A stretch of DNA of 64,000 bases, from assembly GCA_001897155.1 (NCBI GenBank), contig MKSF01000013.1, positions 326,206 through 390,205 of the forward strand. The letters are read 5' to 3'. Below, piece after piece: positions 56,445 to 64,000 of the stretch. Positions within the stretch are counted from its first letter, which is position 1. Every line of letters starts with the position of its first letter. The notes beneath the pieces were generated by a model, which ran no database searches, was not told the origin of the DNA, and saw nothing but the letters and a program-made list of their open reading frames with translations. This stretch comes from Bacteroidetes bacterium 47-18 (GTDB lineage: Bacteria > Bacteroidota > Bacteroidia > Chitinophagales > Chitinophagaceae). The position numbers were made by a program, and so were the translations under genes.

Positions 56445-56996
56445 TTACTGTTCGATAGCTTTTTTGATCTCTTCGGCATCCGGCGCGGTGCGCGGGGAGA
56501 AGACCTCCACAAGCTCTCCTTTCTCATTGATCAGGTACTTCTGGAAGTTCCAGGAAACGGAGCTGTTCTTCAGGTGATTGTAATCCTTATTGGTCAGCCA
56601 TTGGTAAATAGGCGCCATGGTCTTGCCCTTTACCGATATTTTGGCCGCCATAGGAAAGCTCACACCGTAATTCTTCTGGCAGAAGGTGGCAATATCCTCG
56701 TTGCTGCCGGGCTCCTGGCTCATAAAGTTATTGGCAGGAAAGCCCACGATCACCAGCCGGTCCTTATACTGCTGGTACAGCTTTTCCAGGCCTTCATATT
56801 GCGGTGTCAGCCCGCATTTGGATGCGGTATTCACGATCAGTATCTTTTTCCCTTTGAAGTCGGCAAAATCAATAGTGCCACCCGACAGGCCTTCCACCTT
56901 AAAGTCGTAGATGGAAGCGGGAACGGCGGCCTTATCCTGGGCTTTGCAGGAGGAGAAAAAAGAAAAGAAGCTCATAAGCAACATTACATATTTCAT
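56445..56996 (-). CDS. Glutathione peroxidase family protein
   Basis: 183 residues from the ATG at 56996; a longer frame to 57038 has no support. MKYVMLLMSFFSFFSSC looks like a lipoprotein signal with Cys17, so probably membrane-anchored outside the cytoplasm. Peroxidatic Cys61 in NTASKCGLTPQY replaces selenocysteine; FPANNFMSQEPG and WNFQKYLIN hold the Gln/Trp/Asn partners. Reduces hydroperoxides, usually with thioredoxin in bacteria. Confidence 0.92.
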   Translation of the reverse strand: MKYVMLLMSFFSFFSSCKAQDKAAVPASIYDFKVEGLSGGTIDFADFKGKKILIVNTASKCGLTPQYEGLEKLYQQYKDRLVIVGFPANNFMSQEPGSNEDIATFCQKNYGVSFPMAAKISVKGKTMAPIYQWLTNKDYNHLKNSSVSWNFQKYLINEKGELVEVFSPRTAPDAEEIKKAIEQ

Positions 56997-57132
56997 AGTA
57001 AAACAATATAGTTTAAACATTCCGATGCAGGTAAGCACACCTGTAATATAATATTATCCGGGCGTGTTTTGTTTCAAAAATACCGATAATAACTTATTTT
57101 TACTAAATTAATCACCTTTCAATACCCGTCAT

Positions 57133-57588
57133 ATGTTACAACAAGGAGACAAAGCACCCGGGTTCAAAGCTACGGACCAGAACGGGAACACGATACAACT
57201 GGAAGATTATAAGGGACAAAAGGTAGCGCTTTACTTTTACCCCAAGGACAATACGCCGGGCTGTACGGCACAGGCCTGCAACCTGAGAGATAATACAGAG
57301 GCGCTGACCTCCCGCGGTATCGCGGTCATAGGCGTAAGCGTGGATGACGAAAAAAGCCATAAGAAATTCGAGGATAAGTTCCAGCTGAATTTCCCGCTGG
57401 TGGCTGACACCGATCAGAAGATCGTGAACGACTACCAGGTGTGGGGACTTAAGAAGTTCATGGGCAAAGAGTATATGGGCACCAGCAGGACCACCTTCCT
57501 GATCAATGAGCAGGGCATTATCGAGCATATCATCACAAAGGTAGATACCAAAGATCACGCCCGCCAAATACTGGATACCTGGCAGTAA
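57133..57588 (+). CDS. bcp: Thioredoxin-dependent thiol peroxidase Bcp
   Basis: 151 residues. PKDNTPGCTAQACNLRDN holds peroxidatic Cys44 and resolving Cys49, the atypical 2-Cys PrxQ/Bcp arrangement. Cytoplasmic peroxide reduction with thioredoxin. Divergent from the glutathione peroxidase gene, sharing a 136-base spacer. Confidence 0.96.
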   Translation: MLQQGDKAPGFKATDQNGNTIQLEDYKGQKVALYFYPKDNTPGCTAQACNLRDNTEALTSRGIAVIGVSVDDEKSHKKFEDKFQLNFPLVADTDQKIVNDYQVWGLKKFMGKEYMGTSRTTFLINEQGIIEHIITKVDTKDHARQILDTWQ

Positions 57589-57642
57589 TTAAACTTTCGG
57601 GCGCCGGAACTATCTAATCAACAACAATTAAATCTTAATACA

Positions 57643-58389
57643 ATGAAATTGCGTTCTATAATAGCAGGAGCCTTACTGCTGGGTACGGCCACCCTTCCCG
57701 CATCAGGGCTGTATGCACAGTCATTCAGGCTCGGAGATATTTTCAGCGGCAGCAAAGGAACCGAACCGGGCGGCTCGTCCCTGTCCACCAACGAGATCGC
57801 TTCAGGACTGAAGGAAGCCCTTACGATAGGAGCCCAGAATGCTTCCAATAAGCTGTCGGCCACCAACGGCTTTTTCGGCAATCCCCTCGTTAAGATCATG
57901 CTGCCCGAAGAGGTAAGAAGAGTGGAGACCGCCCTGAGGAATATCGGGATGGGCAGCCTTGTGGATGATGCCGTCCTGAAGCTCAACCGTGCCGCGGAAG
58001 ACGCTTCCCGGCAGGCAGCGCCTATATTTGTGAATGCCATCACCTCTATGTCCATCACCGATGCCGTGGGCATCCTGCGTGGCGCGGACAATGCTGCTAC
58101 CCAGTACCTGGAACGCACCACAACTACCTCGTTGACCAATGCTTTCCGTCCGACCATTAATAATTCCCTGAATAAAGTGGGTGCGGTCACGGCCTGGAAT
58201 AAAGTGTTTACGGCTTACAACAGGCTGCCGATGATACAGAAGGTCAACCCCGACCTGACAGGATATGTGACCTCCAAAGCGCTGCAGGGACTTTTCCTTA
58301 CCATATCACAAGAAGAGGCCAAAATACGGAAAGACCCCGCCGCCCAGGTGACCAGCCTGCTTAAAAAGGTATTCGGCAACAAACAATAA
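57643..58389 (+). CDS. DUF4197 domain-containing secreted protein
   Basis: 248 residues. Signal peptide MKLRSIIAGALLLGTATLPASGLYA. The mature part is helical and matches DUF4197: GLKEALTIGAQNASNKLS, KIMLPEEVRRVETALRNIG, VKL-type helices and GYVTSKALQGLFLTI near the end. Periplasmic or outer-membrane; function unknown. 54 bases after bcp. Confidence 0.9.
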   Translation: MKLRSIIAGALLLGTATLPASGLYAQSFRLGDIFSGSKGTEPGGSSLSTNEIASGLKEALTIGAQNASNKLSATNGFFGNPLVKIMLPEEVRRVETALRNIGMGSLVDDAVLKLNRAAEDASRQAAPIFVNAITSMSITDAVGILRGADNAATQYLERTTTTSLTNAFRPTINNSLNKVGAVTAWNKVFTAYNRLPMIQKVNPDLTGYVTSKALQGLFLTISQEEAKIRKDPAAQVTSLLKKVFGNKQ

Positions 58390-58439
58390 TTATTTCGGTA
58401 ACCGTTCAGAAGAGAACGGCTTACCGGCATTCTGCCTAT

Positions 58440-58472
58440 AAAAAGAAAAGCTCCGGTCTTACGACCGGAGCT
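58440..58472 (-). terminator. Terminator of the YceI gene
   Basis: AGCTCCGGTC (58449-58458) and GACCGGAGCT (58463-58472) with a TTAC loop; on the minus strand a T-rich tract follows. It also separates the convergent DUF4197 gene. Confidence 0.82.
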
Positions 58473-58505
58473 CTATATATACCTTCCCCTGTATATATAT
58501 ATATA

Positions 58506-59171
58506 TTATTTGTTGGCTGTAATATCTAATTTCAGCTCGATCTCCTTGTTGATGAATTTATCTTTCACACTTGCATCAGACTCATAGTTGATACCCCATT
58601 GTGTCCTGTCAAAATACAGCTCGGATTTTGCATTAACTGAAGTTTCAGTCACAGTGATGATAGCAGGGAAAGTGATGCTGTGCTCCTGTCCTTTTAAGGT
58701 CAGGTTACCTGTAACGGTATGGGTGGCACCGGCCAGCTTGGAATCAGCAGGAGCTCCTTCGGTTACACCGGTGATCACAAAATGTCCTTCGGGATGTGCC
58801 GTAGCGCCCAGGAAATCATCTGCCAGCAGGTGACCTTTAAGCTGATCGGCTTTTTCGCCCTGGATATCCGTAGGGGTCAGGGTATTGAAGTCGAAGATGA
58901 ATTTACCACCAACTACTTTACCGCCTTCCACGTTAACTATAGAACCTTCTTTTAAAGCGATAGTACCTTCGTGACCGCCACCGATAGCTTTAGAGCCTTT
59001 CCACTGGATTTTTGTAGCAGCATTGTCCACGGTGTAAGTAGCGGCAGTTGCAGACACGTCTTCAGTTTTCTGGGCCTCACCGGCTTCTACTTTAGTGCTT
59101 TCTGCATTGTTACCGCAGGATACAGCGAACATCAGGGCCAGAGCAGCAATAGATAATTGTAACTTTTTCAT
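58506..59171 (-). CDS. YceI family lipoprotein
   Basis: 221 residues. Lipoprotein signal with Cys19 (LALMFAVSC). The YceI lipocalin-like barrel spans about 45-218: YTVDNAATKIQWKGSKAIGG, HPEGHFVITG, NLTLKGQEHSITFPA and DRTQWGINYESD. Binds long polyisoprenoid or similar lipids in other bacteria. A promoter and a perfect inverted repeat lie upstream. Confidence 0.93.
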   Translation of the reverse strand: MKKLQLSIAALALMFAVSCGNNAESTKVEAGEAQKTEDVSATAATYTVDNAATKIQWKGSKAIGGGHEGTIALKEGSIVNVEGGKVVGGKFIFDFNTLTPTDIQGEKADQLKGHLLADDFLGATAHPEGHFVITGVTEGAPADSKLAGATHTVTGNLTLKGQEHSITFPAIITVTETSVNAKSELYFDRTQWGINYESDASVKDKFINKEIELKLDITANK

Positions 59172-59203
59172 ATTGATTTGAATTATATTTTTGAATTACT
59201 GTG

Positions 59204-59234
59204 CAAATATAAATATTCTTGTATAAACAAGAAT
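59204..59234 (-). promoter_or_regulatory. YceI promoter with operator-like inverted repeat
   Basis: The complement of 59204-59211 is TATATTTG (TAnnTTTG), 32 bases before the ATG. Immediately upstream of it is a perfect inverted repeat, ATTCTTG-TATAAA-CAAGAAT (59215-59234), placed between the -7 and -33 positions where a repressor would block polymerase. Confidence 0.5.
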
Positions 59235-59274
59235 TGATTTTATTTATTGATATATAAATTTAACATAGACGCTT

Positions 59275-60126
59275 TTAATCAGCCGCCCATTCCAGGACCG
59301 CATCTGCTTTGCATAAGCCTGCCTGCTTTGCTTTATCTATCATATCCTTCACTACCGCGCAGCCTTCCGGCCCCAGGTCCAGGGAGTAGGCATTTACATA
59401 CAGCTCTATATGCTTTCGCATCACCTCCTCGCTCATTTCCTGGGCATTCCGGGTCACAAATCCGCCCAGAGCCGGGTATTGCTCCCAGGCATATTGCACA
59501 GATTTCCTGATAAGCGCTTCTATCTGCCGGGCATCTTCCGCCGGTATTTCCTTCTTCAGCACTATGCCTCCCAAAGGGATCGGCATACCGGTACCGGCCT
59601 CCCACCACTGCCCCATATCCATCAGGCAGTGCAGGCCTCTTTCCGCGTAGGTAAAGCGGCTTTCATGGATCACAAGCCCCGCGTCATATTTACCATCCAG
59701 CAGGGCCTGCTCTATGTCGCTGAACAGGACTACTTCCTTGTGCTGAGCGGCTGGAAAAGCGCTGTTCAGTAAAAAATTGGCCGTGGTCCACTCGCCGGGA
59801 ATGGCGATCCTGGCCTGCTGCAGGAAAGCGGCGATATCCGTTCCTGCCGGCAGTGGCTCCCTGGTCAGCAGCAGGGGACCTACGCCCCTTCCCAGCGCGC
59901 TGCCGGACCGGAGCAGGCGGTAGCTGTCCAAGAGTTGGGACAATACGCTGTAGCTGATCTTGGAGATATCATACCGGCCATCCATAGCCCAATGGTTGAG
60001 CGTTTCCACATCTTCGAGGATATACTCAAAGCCCAGGTCGCCCGTGTCGATCTTCCGGTGCACCATCGCATCAAAGATGAACGTATCGTTAGGACAGGGA
60101 CTGAATGCAATCGTATAGGTTCTCAT
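59275..60126 (-). CDS. mqnD: 1,4-dihydroxy-6-naphthoate synthase
   Basis: 283 residues from the ATG at 60126 (MRTYTIAFSPCPNDTFIFDA); the longer frame to 60210 adds 28 unrelated residues. A periplasmic-binding-protein-like fold with FSPCPNDTFIFDAMV, DISKISYSVLSQL and LPLGGIVL-type (IPLGGIVLKKEI) segments marks MqnD. Converts cyclic dehypoxanthine futalosine to 1,4-dihydroxy-6-naphthoate in the futalosine route to menaquinone. Cytoplasmic. Confidence 0.94.
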   Translation of the reverse strand: MRTYTIAFSPCPNDTFIFDAMVHRKIDTGDLGFEYILEDVETLNHWAMDGRYDISKISYSVLSQLLDSYRLLRSGSALGRGVGPLLLTREPLPAGTDIAAFLQQARIAIPGEWTTANFLLNSAFPAAQHKEVVLFSDIEQALLDGKYDAGLVIHESRFTYAERGLHCLMDMGQWWEAGTGMPIPLGGIVLKKEIPAEDARQIEALIRKSVQYAWEQYPALGGFVTRNAQEMSEEVMRKHIELYVNAYSLDLGPEGCAVVKDMIDKAKQAGLCKADAVLEWAAD

Positions 60127-60263
60127 GTCGTATCTTAAGAAAGGAGCAGGTTTCTGAAAAGCCTGTCTATTCCGGGCAAAATGTAAAGACGGGTGCTTAC
60201 CGCAGCTCAATCTCTGATGCGCGATCTTGAGATTGAGCTATCCGCTACAGCCGGAATGACCAT

Positions 60264-62918
60264 TTATTTTTCAGACGCTCCCTGTATTGTGTATTCAATC
60301 AAAGCCCTTATCACACCTGCCACTTCATCCAGCCGGTCTGTCACCTGTCCGCCCGCGGTTGCCAGCCCTTTCTGGCCGCCGCCGCCGCCTTTGATCAGAT
60401 CAGCGATGTGCTGCCGGATCATCTTACCGGCATCCATTCCCCGGCTGCTCACCAGCGCATCATCTATCGCTATGGCTACCGCCGGCTTATCCTGGATAAC
60501 CGCTGTAAGCACCACGACCGCGTTCTGCTGCAGGTTCTTCAGCTCATTCGCCAGCCTTTTGAGCAGATCCGGGTTATCAGCCGTCACTTGCTTACCCAGG
60601 AAGTGAACAGCCGGTTCCTCCTGCGGGATCGTTTCAAAGTCATTTATGTATTGCCGGGCTTCCTGCGCAATGATCCTCGACTCCAGCGCTTCCGCTTTCT
60701 TTTCCAGCAGGCCTTTATCTGTCATGAGCTTTACCACTGCCTGTACAGGGCTTTTAGCTTTCAGCTGCTCGGCAATGATCCTGTTTTCCGTTACTTTATC
60801 CAGCACGTATTCCAGGGCACCGGCGCCCGTAAGCGCTTCGATCCTCCTCACACCTGCCGCTACGGCGCTTTCTGCCGTTATCTTGAACAGGCCGATCTCG
60901 CCGGTCCTGCCGATATGCGTTCCGCCGCACAGTTCTATGGAATAGGCAGGGTCTATGATGACTACCCTTACCCTGTCGCCGTATTTTTCGCCGAAGAGCG
61001 CCATCGCTCCCATCTCCACCGCTTCATCTTTGGACATTTCCTTTATTACTACGGGAATGTCCTCCCGGATCTTCTCGTTCACCAGCAGTTCCACTGAGCG
61101 GATCTCCTCATCCGTCATTTTAGCAAAATGGGAAAAGTCAAAACGCAGGGCGGCAGCATTCACCAGTGAGCCCTTCTGCACTACGTGACTGCCCAGGACA
61201 GCCCTGAGCGCGCTGTGCATCAGGTGGGTAGCGCTGTGATTACAGGCCGTATGTTGACGCAGCTCACCGTTCACCTTGGCCGTTACTACGGCGCTGACAG
61301 CAGCAGGCAACTGCTCTGTAAAGTGTATGATAAGGTCATTCTCTTTTTTGGTATCCACCACGTTTATCACTTCCTCCCCGAAGACCAGCACGCCCTGGTC
61401 GCCCACCTGTCCGCCGCTTTCCGCGTAAAAAGGTGTGGTTTCCAGCACTACCTGGTACAATTCCTTTCCTTTTGCCTTTACCTTCCTGTATTTATGAACA
61501 CGGGTATCTATCGTCAGGTTATCATAGCCTGTGAAGGTGACACCCGTTACCGGATGCACCTCCGTCCAGTCTTCCGTATCAATGGCGGTAGCGGCACGGG
61601 AACGGTTCTTCTGCTCTGCCATGGCCTTGTCAAAGCCTTCGGTATCAATAGCAGCGCCGACCTCCGCAGCCATCAGCTGTGTCAGGTCCAACGGGAAGCC
61701 GTAGGTATCATAAAGCTCAAATGCGAACTGCCCGTCAATGGTCTGGCCGGCCTGGGTCTTCAGGTAGTCCTCAAACCGCCTGATGCCTTTTTCCAGGGTT
61801 TTCAGGAAAGCTTCCTCCTCTTCCCTGATCACACGTGCCACAAAGTCCGCCTGCGCATGCAACTCGGGGAATACCTGCTCGAATTGCGCCGCGATATGCC
61901 TTACCAACTGGTGCAGCAGCGGCTGCCTGTAGTCCAGGTAGGAATAGTAATATCTTACCGCTCTCCTGAGTATTCTCCTGATCACGTAGCCGCCTCCCGT
62001 ATTGGAGGGCAACTGGCCGTCCGCTATCGTAAAGGAAATAGCCCGGATATGGTCGGAGAGCACGCGGAAGGCTACAGCCTGCTTACTGTCGCTGAAGTCG
62101 TACTGCTTACCGGTGAGCTGCTCTATGACCTTTATGGTCGTAGTGAATATATCGGTATCGTAATTGCTTGTCTTGCCCTGGATCACGCGCACCAGCCTTT
62201 CAAAGCCCATCCCGGTATCCACGTGCCTGGCGGGCAGGGGCTGCAGGCTGCCGTCTTTCAGCCTGTTGAATTCCATAAATACGTTGTTCCATATCTCTAT
62301 CACCTGGGGATGATCGGCGTTGACCAGGATCCTGCCATCAACGGCGGCCCTTTCGGCATCCGGCCTGCAGTCCACGTGGATCTCGGAGCAGGGCCCGCAC
62401 GGACCCGTATCGCCCATTTCCCAGAAATTGTCCTTTTTATTGCCTTTCAGGACCCTGTCTTCCGCTATCCACTTTTTCCACTCGTCATAGGCCTCCTGGT
62501 CAAAAGGCAGGTGCTCCTTTTCATCGCCTTCAAACACGGTCACGTACAGTCTGTCCTTATCCAGCTTATAGACTTCCGTCAGCAGCTCCCATGACCAGGC
62601 GATGGCTTCCGGTTTAAAGTAGTCGCCGAAGCTCCAGTTGCCCAGCATTTCGAACATGGTATGGTGGTAGGTGTCCACACCCACTTCTTCCAGGTCGTTG
62701 TGCTTACCGCTTACCCGCAGGCATTTCTGCGTATCTGCCACCCTGGTAAAGGCCGACTGCCTGTTACCCAGGAAGTAATCCTTGAACTGGTTCATACCCG
62801 CATTGGTAAAAAGCAGGGTGGGGTCGTTCTTGATAACAATGGGAGCAGACGGTACGATCTGGTGACCTTTGGATTTAAAGAAATCCAGGAATAACTGACG
62901 AATGTGAGCAGCTGTCAT
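60264..62918 (-). CDS. alaS: Alanine--tRNA ligase
   Basis: 884 residues from the ATG at 62918 (MTAAHIRQLFLDFFKSKGH); the first in-frame start at 62948 adds ten residues. Class II catalytic core with TLLFTNAGMNQFK and GFERLVRVIQ; editing domain with HSATHLMHSAL (HxxxH) and CGGTHIGRTGEIG (CxxxH); the C-terminal domain ends with GGGGGQKGLATAGG. Charges tRNA-Ala and clears mischarged Ser/Gly. Confidence 0.98.
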   Translation of the reverse strand: MTAAHIRQLFLDFFKSKGHQIVPSAPIVIKNDPTLLFTNAGMNQFKDYFLGNRQSAFTRVADTQKCLRVSGKHNDLEEVGVDTYHHTMFEMLGNWSFGDYFKPEAIAWSWELLTEVYKLDKDRLYVTVFEGDEKEHLPFDQEAYDEWKKWIAEDRVLKGNKKDNFWEMGDTGPCGPCSEIHVDCRPDAERAAVDGRILVNADHPQVIEIWNNVFMEFNRLKDGSLQPLPARHVDTGMGFERLVRVIQGKTSNYDTDIFTTTIKVIEQLTGKQYDFSDSKQAVAFRVLSDHIRAISFTIADGQLPSNTGGGYVIRRILRRAVRYYYSYLDYRQPLLHQLVRHIAAQFEQVFPELHAQADFVARVIREEEEAFLKTLEKGIRRFEDYLKTQAGQTIDGQFAFELYDTYGFPLDLTQLMAAEVGAAIDTEGFDKAMAEQKNRSRAATAIDTEDWTEVHPVTGVTFTGYDNLTIDTRVHKYRKVKAKGKELYQVVLETTPFYAESGGQVGDQGVLVFGEEVINVVDTKKENDLIIHFTEQLPAAVSAVVTAKVNGELRQHTACNHSATHLMHSALRAVLGSHVVQKGSLVNAAALRFDFSHFAKMTDEEIRSVELLVNEKIREDIPVVIKEMSKDEAVEMGAMALFGEKYGDRVRVVIIDPAYSIELCGGTHIGRTGEIGLFKITAESAVAAGVRRIEALTGAGALEYVLDKVTENRIIAEQLKAKSPVQAVVKLMTDKGLLEKKAEALESRIIAQEARQYINDFETIPQEEPAVHFLGKQVTADNPDLLKRLANELKNLQQNAVVVLTAVIQDKPAVAIAIDDALVSSRGMDAGKMIRQHIADLIKGGGGGQKGLATAGGQVTDRLDEVAGVIRALIEYTIQGASEK

Positions 62919-62937
62919 AATGTATATATAATAAAAC

Positions 62938-63114
62938 TGATTTGGCAATAAAAATAATGGTGCAAATATCCAAAATTATTTACAGAAAATAAGGGAAGTT
63001 GAGAATTTAGCAGTGCGCTCTTGGGAGTACCTGCCAGCGGGAATTGATGTACGTTATGATTTTAAAAGTATTGATTTCAAAGGATTCACACTTCGCAATA
63101 CTACTACAAGTTGA
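62938..63114 (+). pseudogene. Possible 3' gene remnant
   Basis: An open frame without ATG ends at the TGA at 63112-63114. Its last part reads like protein (SWEYLPAGIDVRYDFKSIDF, then KGFTLRNTTTS). It overlaps the alaS promoter region. No family recognised; it may be chance. Confidence 0.25.
62971..62978 (-). promoter_or_regulatory. -7 promoter element of alaS
   Basis: The complement reads TAATTTTG (TAnnTTTG), 52 bases before the alaS start. Confidence 0.4.
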
Positions 63115-63216
63115 GAACACTACCGATGTATCATAACAGCACACAACTTAAAAATAACAAGAATTTAAACTAACTGGATATCAATAAAGTGTAATAAAGA
63201 AAAGTAATTACCAATT

Positions 63217-63387
63217 TTATGTAATACTATTCCCCGATTCATCCATATTTTCAATCTTAATGGGTGATCTATAAGGACCTAAATAAAATTCATTATACCA
63301 GTAATCGTAATGTATCTCCCAATTATCTCTTAATGTGAATGGTATATGTTTTCCCAGAAAATTGATTAACCCCTGCGTAACATTACC
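63217..63387 (-). pseudogene. Possible frame-shifted continuation of the small unknown gene
   Basis: A 56-codon open frame with no usable start codon, just downstream of the gene at 63401-63754. It reads FTLRDNWEIHYDYWYNEFYL then GPYRSPIKIENMDES, aromatic-rich like that gene. It could be the original C-terminal part or a second gene that lost its start. Confidence 0.35.
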
Positions 63388-63400
63388 TTACCCTGATACA

Positions 63401-63754
63401 CTACCTCAATAGAATCTTATTAACCAGAAACTTAAAAATATCAATATCAAAATTATCATCTTCATTTTCATAATTATCTTTGTCTCGTTCTACCCAAACA
63501 CTATTTATGAAATAACAATTCCCGGGTTTCTGATTAATTTGGGTCTTATATATACCTTTACCTGTCCAAGATCTATGAAAATAAAGCCACTCATTATCAT
63601 AGTAAATAAACCATTTATCCTCCATCTGTAGGGGAATAAAACCTTTTCTTAGTTTTAAAAACTGTTGTTCACTAAATTCCATTTCAATCATAATATGCTT
63701 TGGATTAACCATTGGATAATTCTCCCAATCAAATTTTGTTGCTATTTCGCTCAT
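63401..63754 (-). CDS. Small AT-rich protein of unknown function
   Basis: 117 residues, no signal peptide or membrane segment. Rich in Trp, Tyr, Asp and Glu: FIPLQMEDKWFIYYDNEWLY, FHRSWTGKGIYKTQI and a C-terminal acidic stretch DNYENEDDNFDIDIF. The style resembles small immunity-type or accessory proteins of Bacteroidota, but no family is claimed. Low G+C compared with alaS. No terminator is visible. Confidence 0.55.
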   Translation of the reverse strand: MSEIATKFDWENYPMVNPKHIMIEMEFSEQQFLKLRKGFIPLQMEDKWFIYYDNEWLYFHRSWTGKGIYKTQINQKPGNCYFINSVWVERDKDNYENEDDNFDIDIFKFLVNKILLR

Positions 63755-64000
63755 ACTAATAAGTTTTATTTACAAAAAATTAAAAATAGAAATTAAATAT
63801 CCTTATTCAATTATATTATTCTTATTTCTGTGGAGATGTTGATCCTGTTGATGAAGAACTTGATGGATTAGCTCCATTTTGTTCTGTTGTATTGTAAGCT
63901 CACCTTGACTACTAACGATTAAAAGTAGAGTTTTTTTGTTTTACGATCATACTTTTTGCCCTATAAACCCTGGAGCCAGGGAAAAGAAAATCTCTCATAC
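63755..64000. other. AT-rich window end without an assignable gene
   Basis: On the minus strand a short frame ending at about 63825 encodes a Ser/Thr-rich tail (NPSSSSSTGSTSPQK), but stop codons lie directly before it in the same frame. No gene is claimed. Confidence 0.4.

Noticed and set aside
61185..62594. 469-codon open frame opposite alaS
   Set aside because: Antisense to the catalytic core of AlaS; no recognisable protein signature.

Overview
The window looks like a chromosome segment of a Bacteroidota bacterium of the Chitinophagaceae type. Evidence: many promoters of the Bacteroidota -7 form TAnnTTTG; two secreted proteins with a type IX secretion (T9SS) type A C-terminal sorting domain; a PorZ homologue; SusC-type TonB plug sequences; lipoproteins with short lipoboxes; and the futalosine-route enzyme MqnD. 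Base composition is roughly half G+C across the core genes. It drops sharply in an island at about 49.6-53.3 kb and again after about 62.9 kb.

Layout. 0-5 kb: the start of an acyl-CoA dehydrogenase, a membrane protein with two carboxypeptidase-regulatory-like domains, a radical-SAM/DUF4130 pair of predicted DNA repair proteins, and a lipoprotein. 5-9.7 kb: small stress-type genes (histone-H1-like protein, SDR, DUF72, baeRF3-like) and a lipoprotein with a duplicated NPAHGxPxHRCD motif. 9.8-20.6 kb: a PaaE-like reductase with an Lnb/DUF4105 protein, DUF4920, a UMF1-type MFS protein, then a minus-strand run mgtE-purD-DUF3109-pRiA4b ORF3-like-CrtI-like oxidoreductase, and a DUF481 protein. 20.9-30.9 kb: a 1502-residue T9SS surface protein, an S41 protease, a deoxynucleoside kinase, and a minus-strand run metH-methyltransferase-PAP2-GT9 that extends to 33.6 kb. 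34.3-35.8 kb: ribosomal proteins L31B, L35, L20 and L19. 36-37.1 kb: an acyl-CoA dehydrogenase. 37.4-42.4 kb: a DUF1016 nuclease, then an ECF sigma factor, an anti-sigma-like membrane protein, a mini-plug protein and a DUF4139 (MuiA) protein. The last three all carry TonB-plug modules. 42.5-49.6 kb: YfhO, a HAD phosphatase, a thioredoxin-like protein, UbiX, PorZ and a small membrane protein. 49.8-53.1 kb: an AT-rich island with a HEPN-type gene and an intact IS256-family element with 8-bp target duplications. 53.3-62.9 kb: PaaZ, a lipoprotein, glutathione peroxidase, Bcp, DUF4197, YceI, MqnD and AlaS. 62.9-64 kb: AT-rich sequence with one small unknown gene and gene remnants.

The strongest candidate for something undescribed is 38.55-42.40 kb. 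A sigma/anti-sigma pair is followed by two more secreted proteins, and the same receptor-plug module, without any receptor barrel, is grafted onto an anti-sigma-like protein and into the middle of a DUF4139 protein with near-identical DNA. Other notable items are a four-copy composite intergenic element (19-nt iterations plus a terminator-like hairpin), a second dispersed short repeat, a MetH that lacks its homocysteine domain, and an AT-rich HEPN gene that may be a defence gene. No tRNA, rRNA or CRISPR array was seen.
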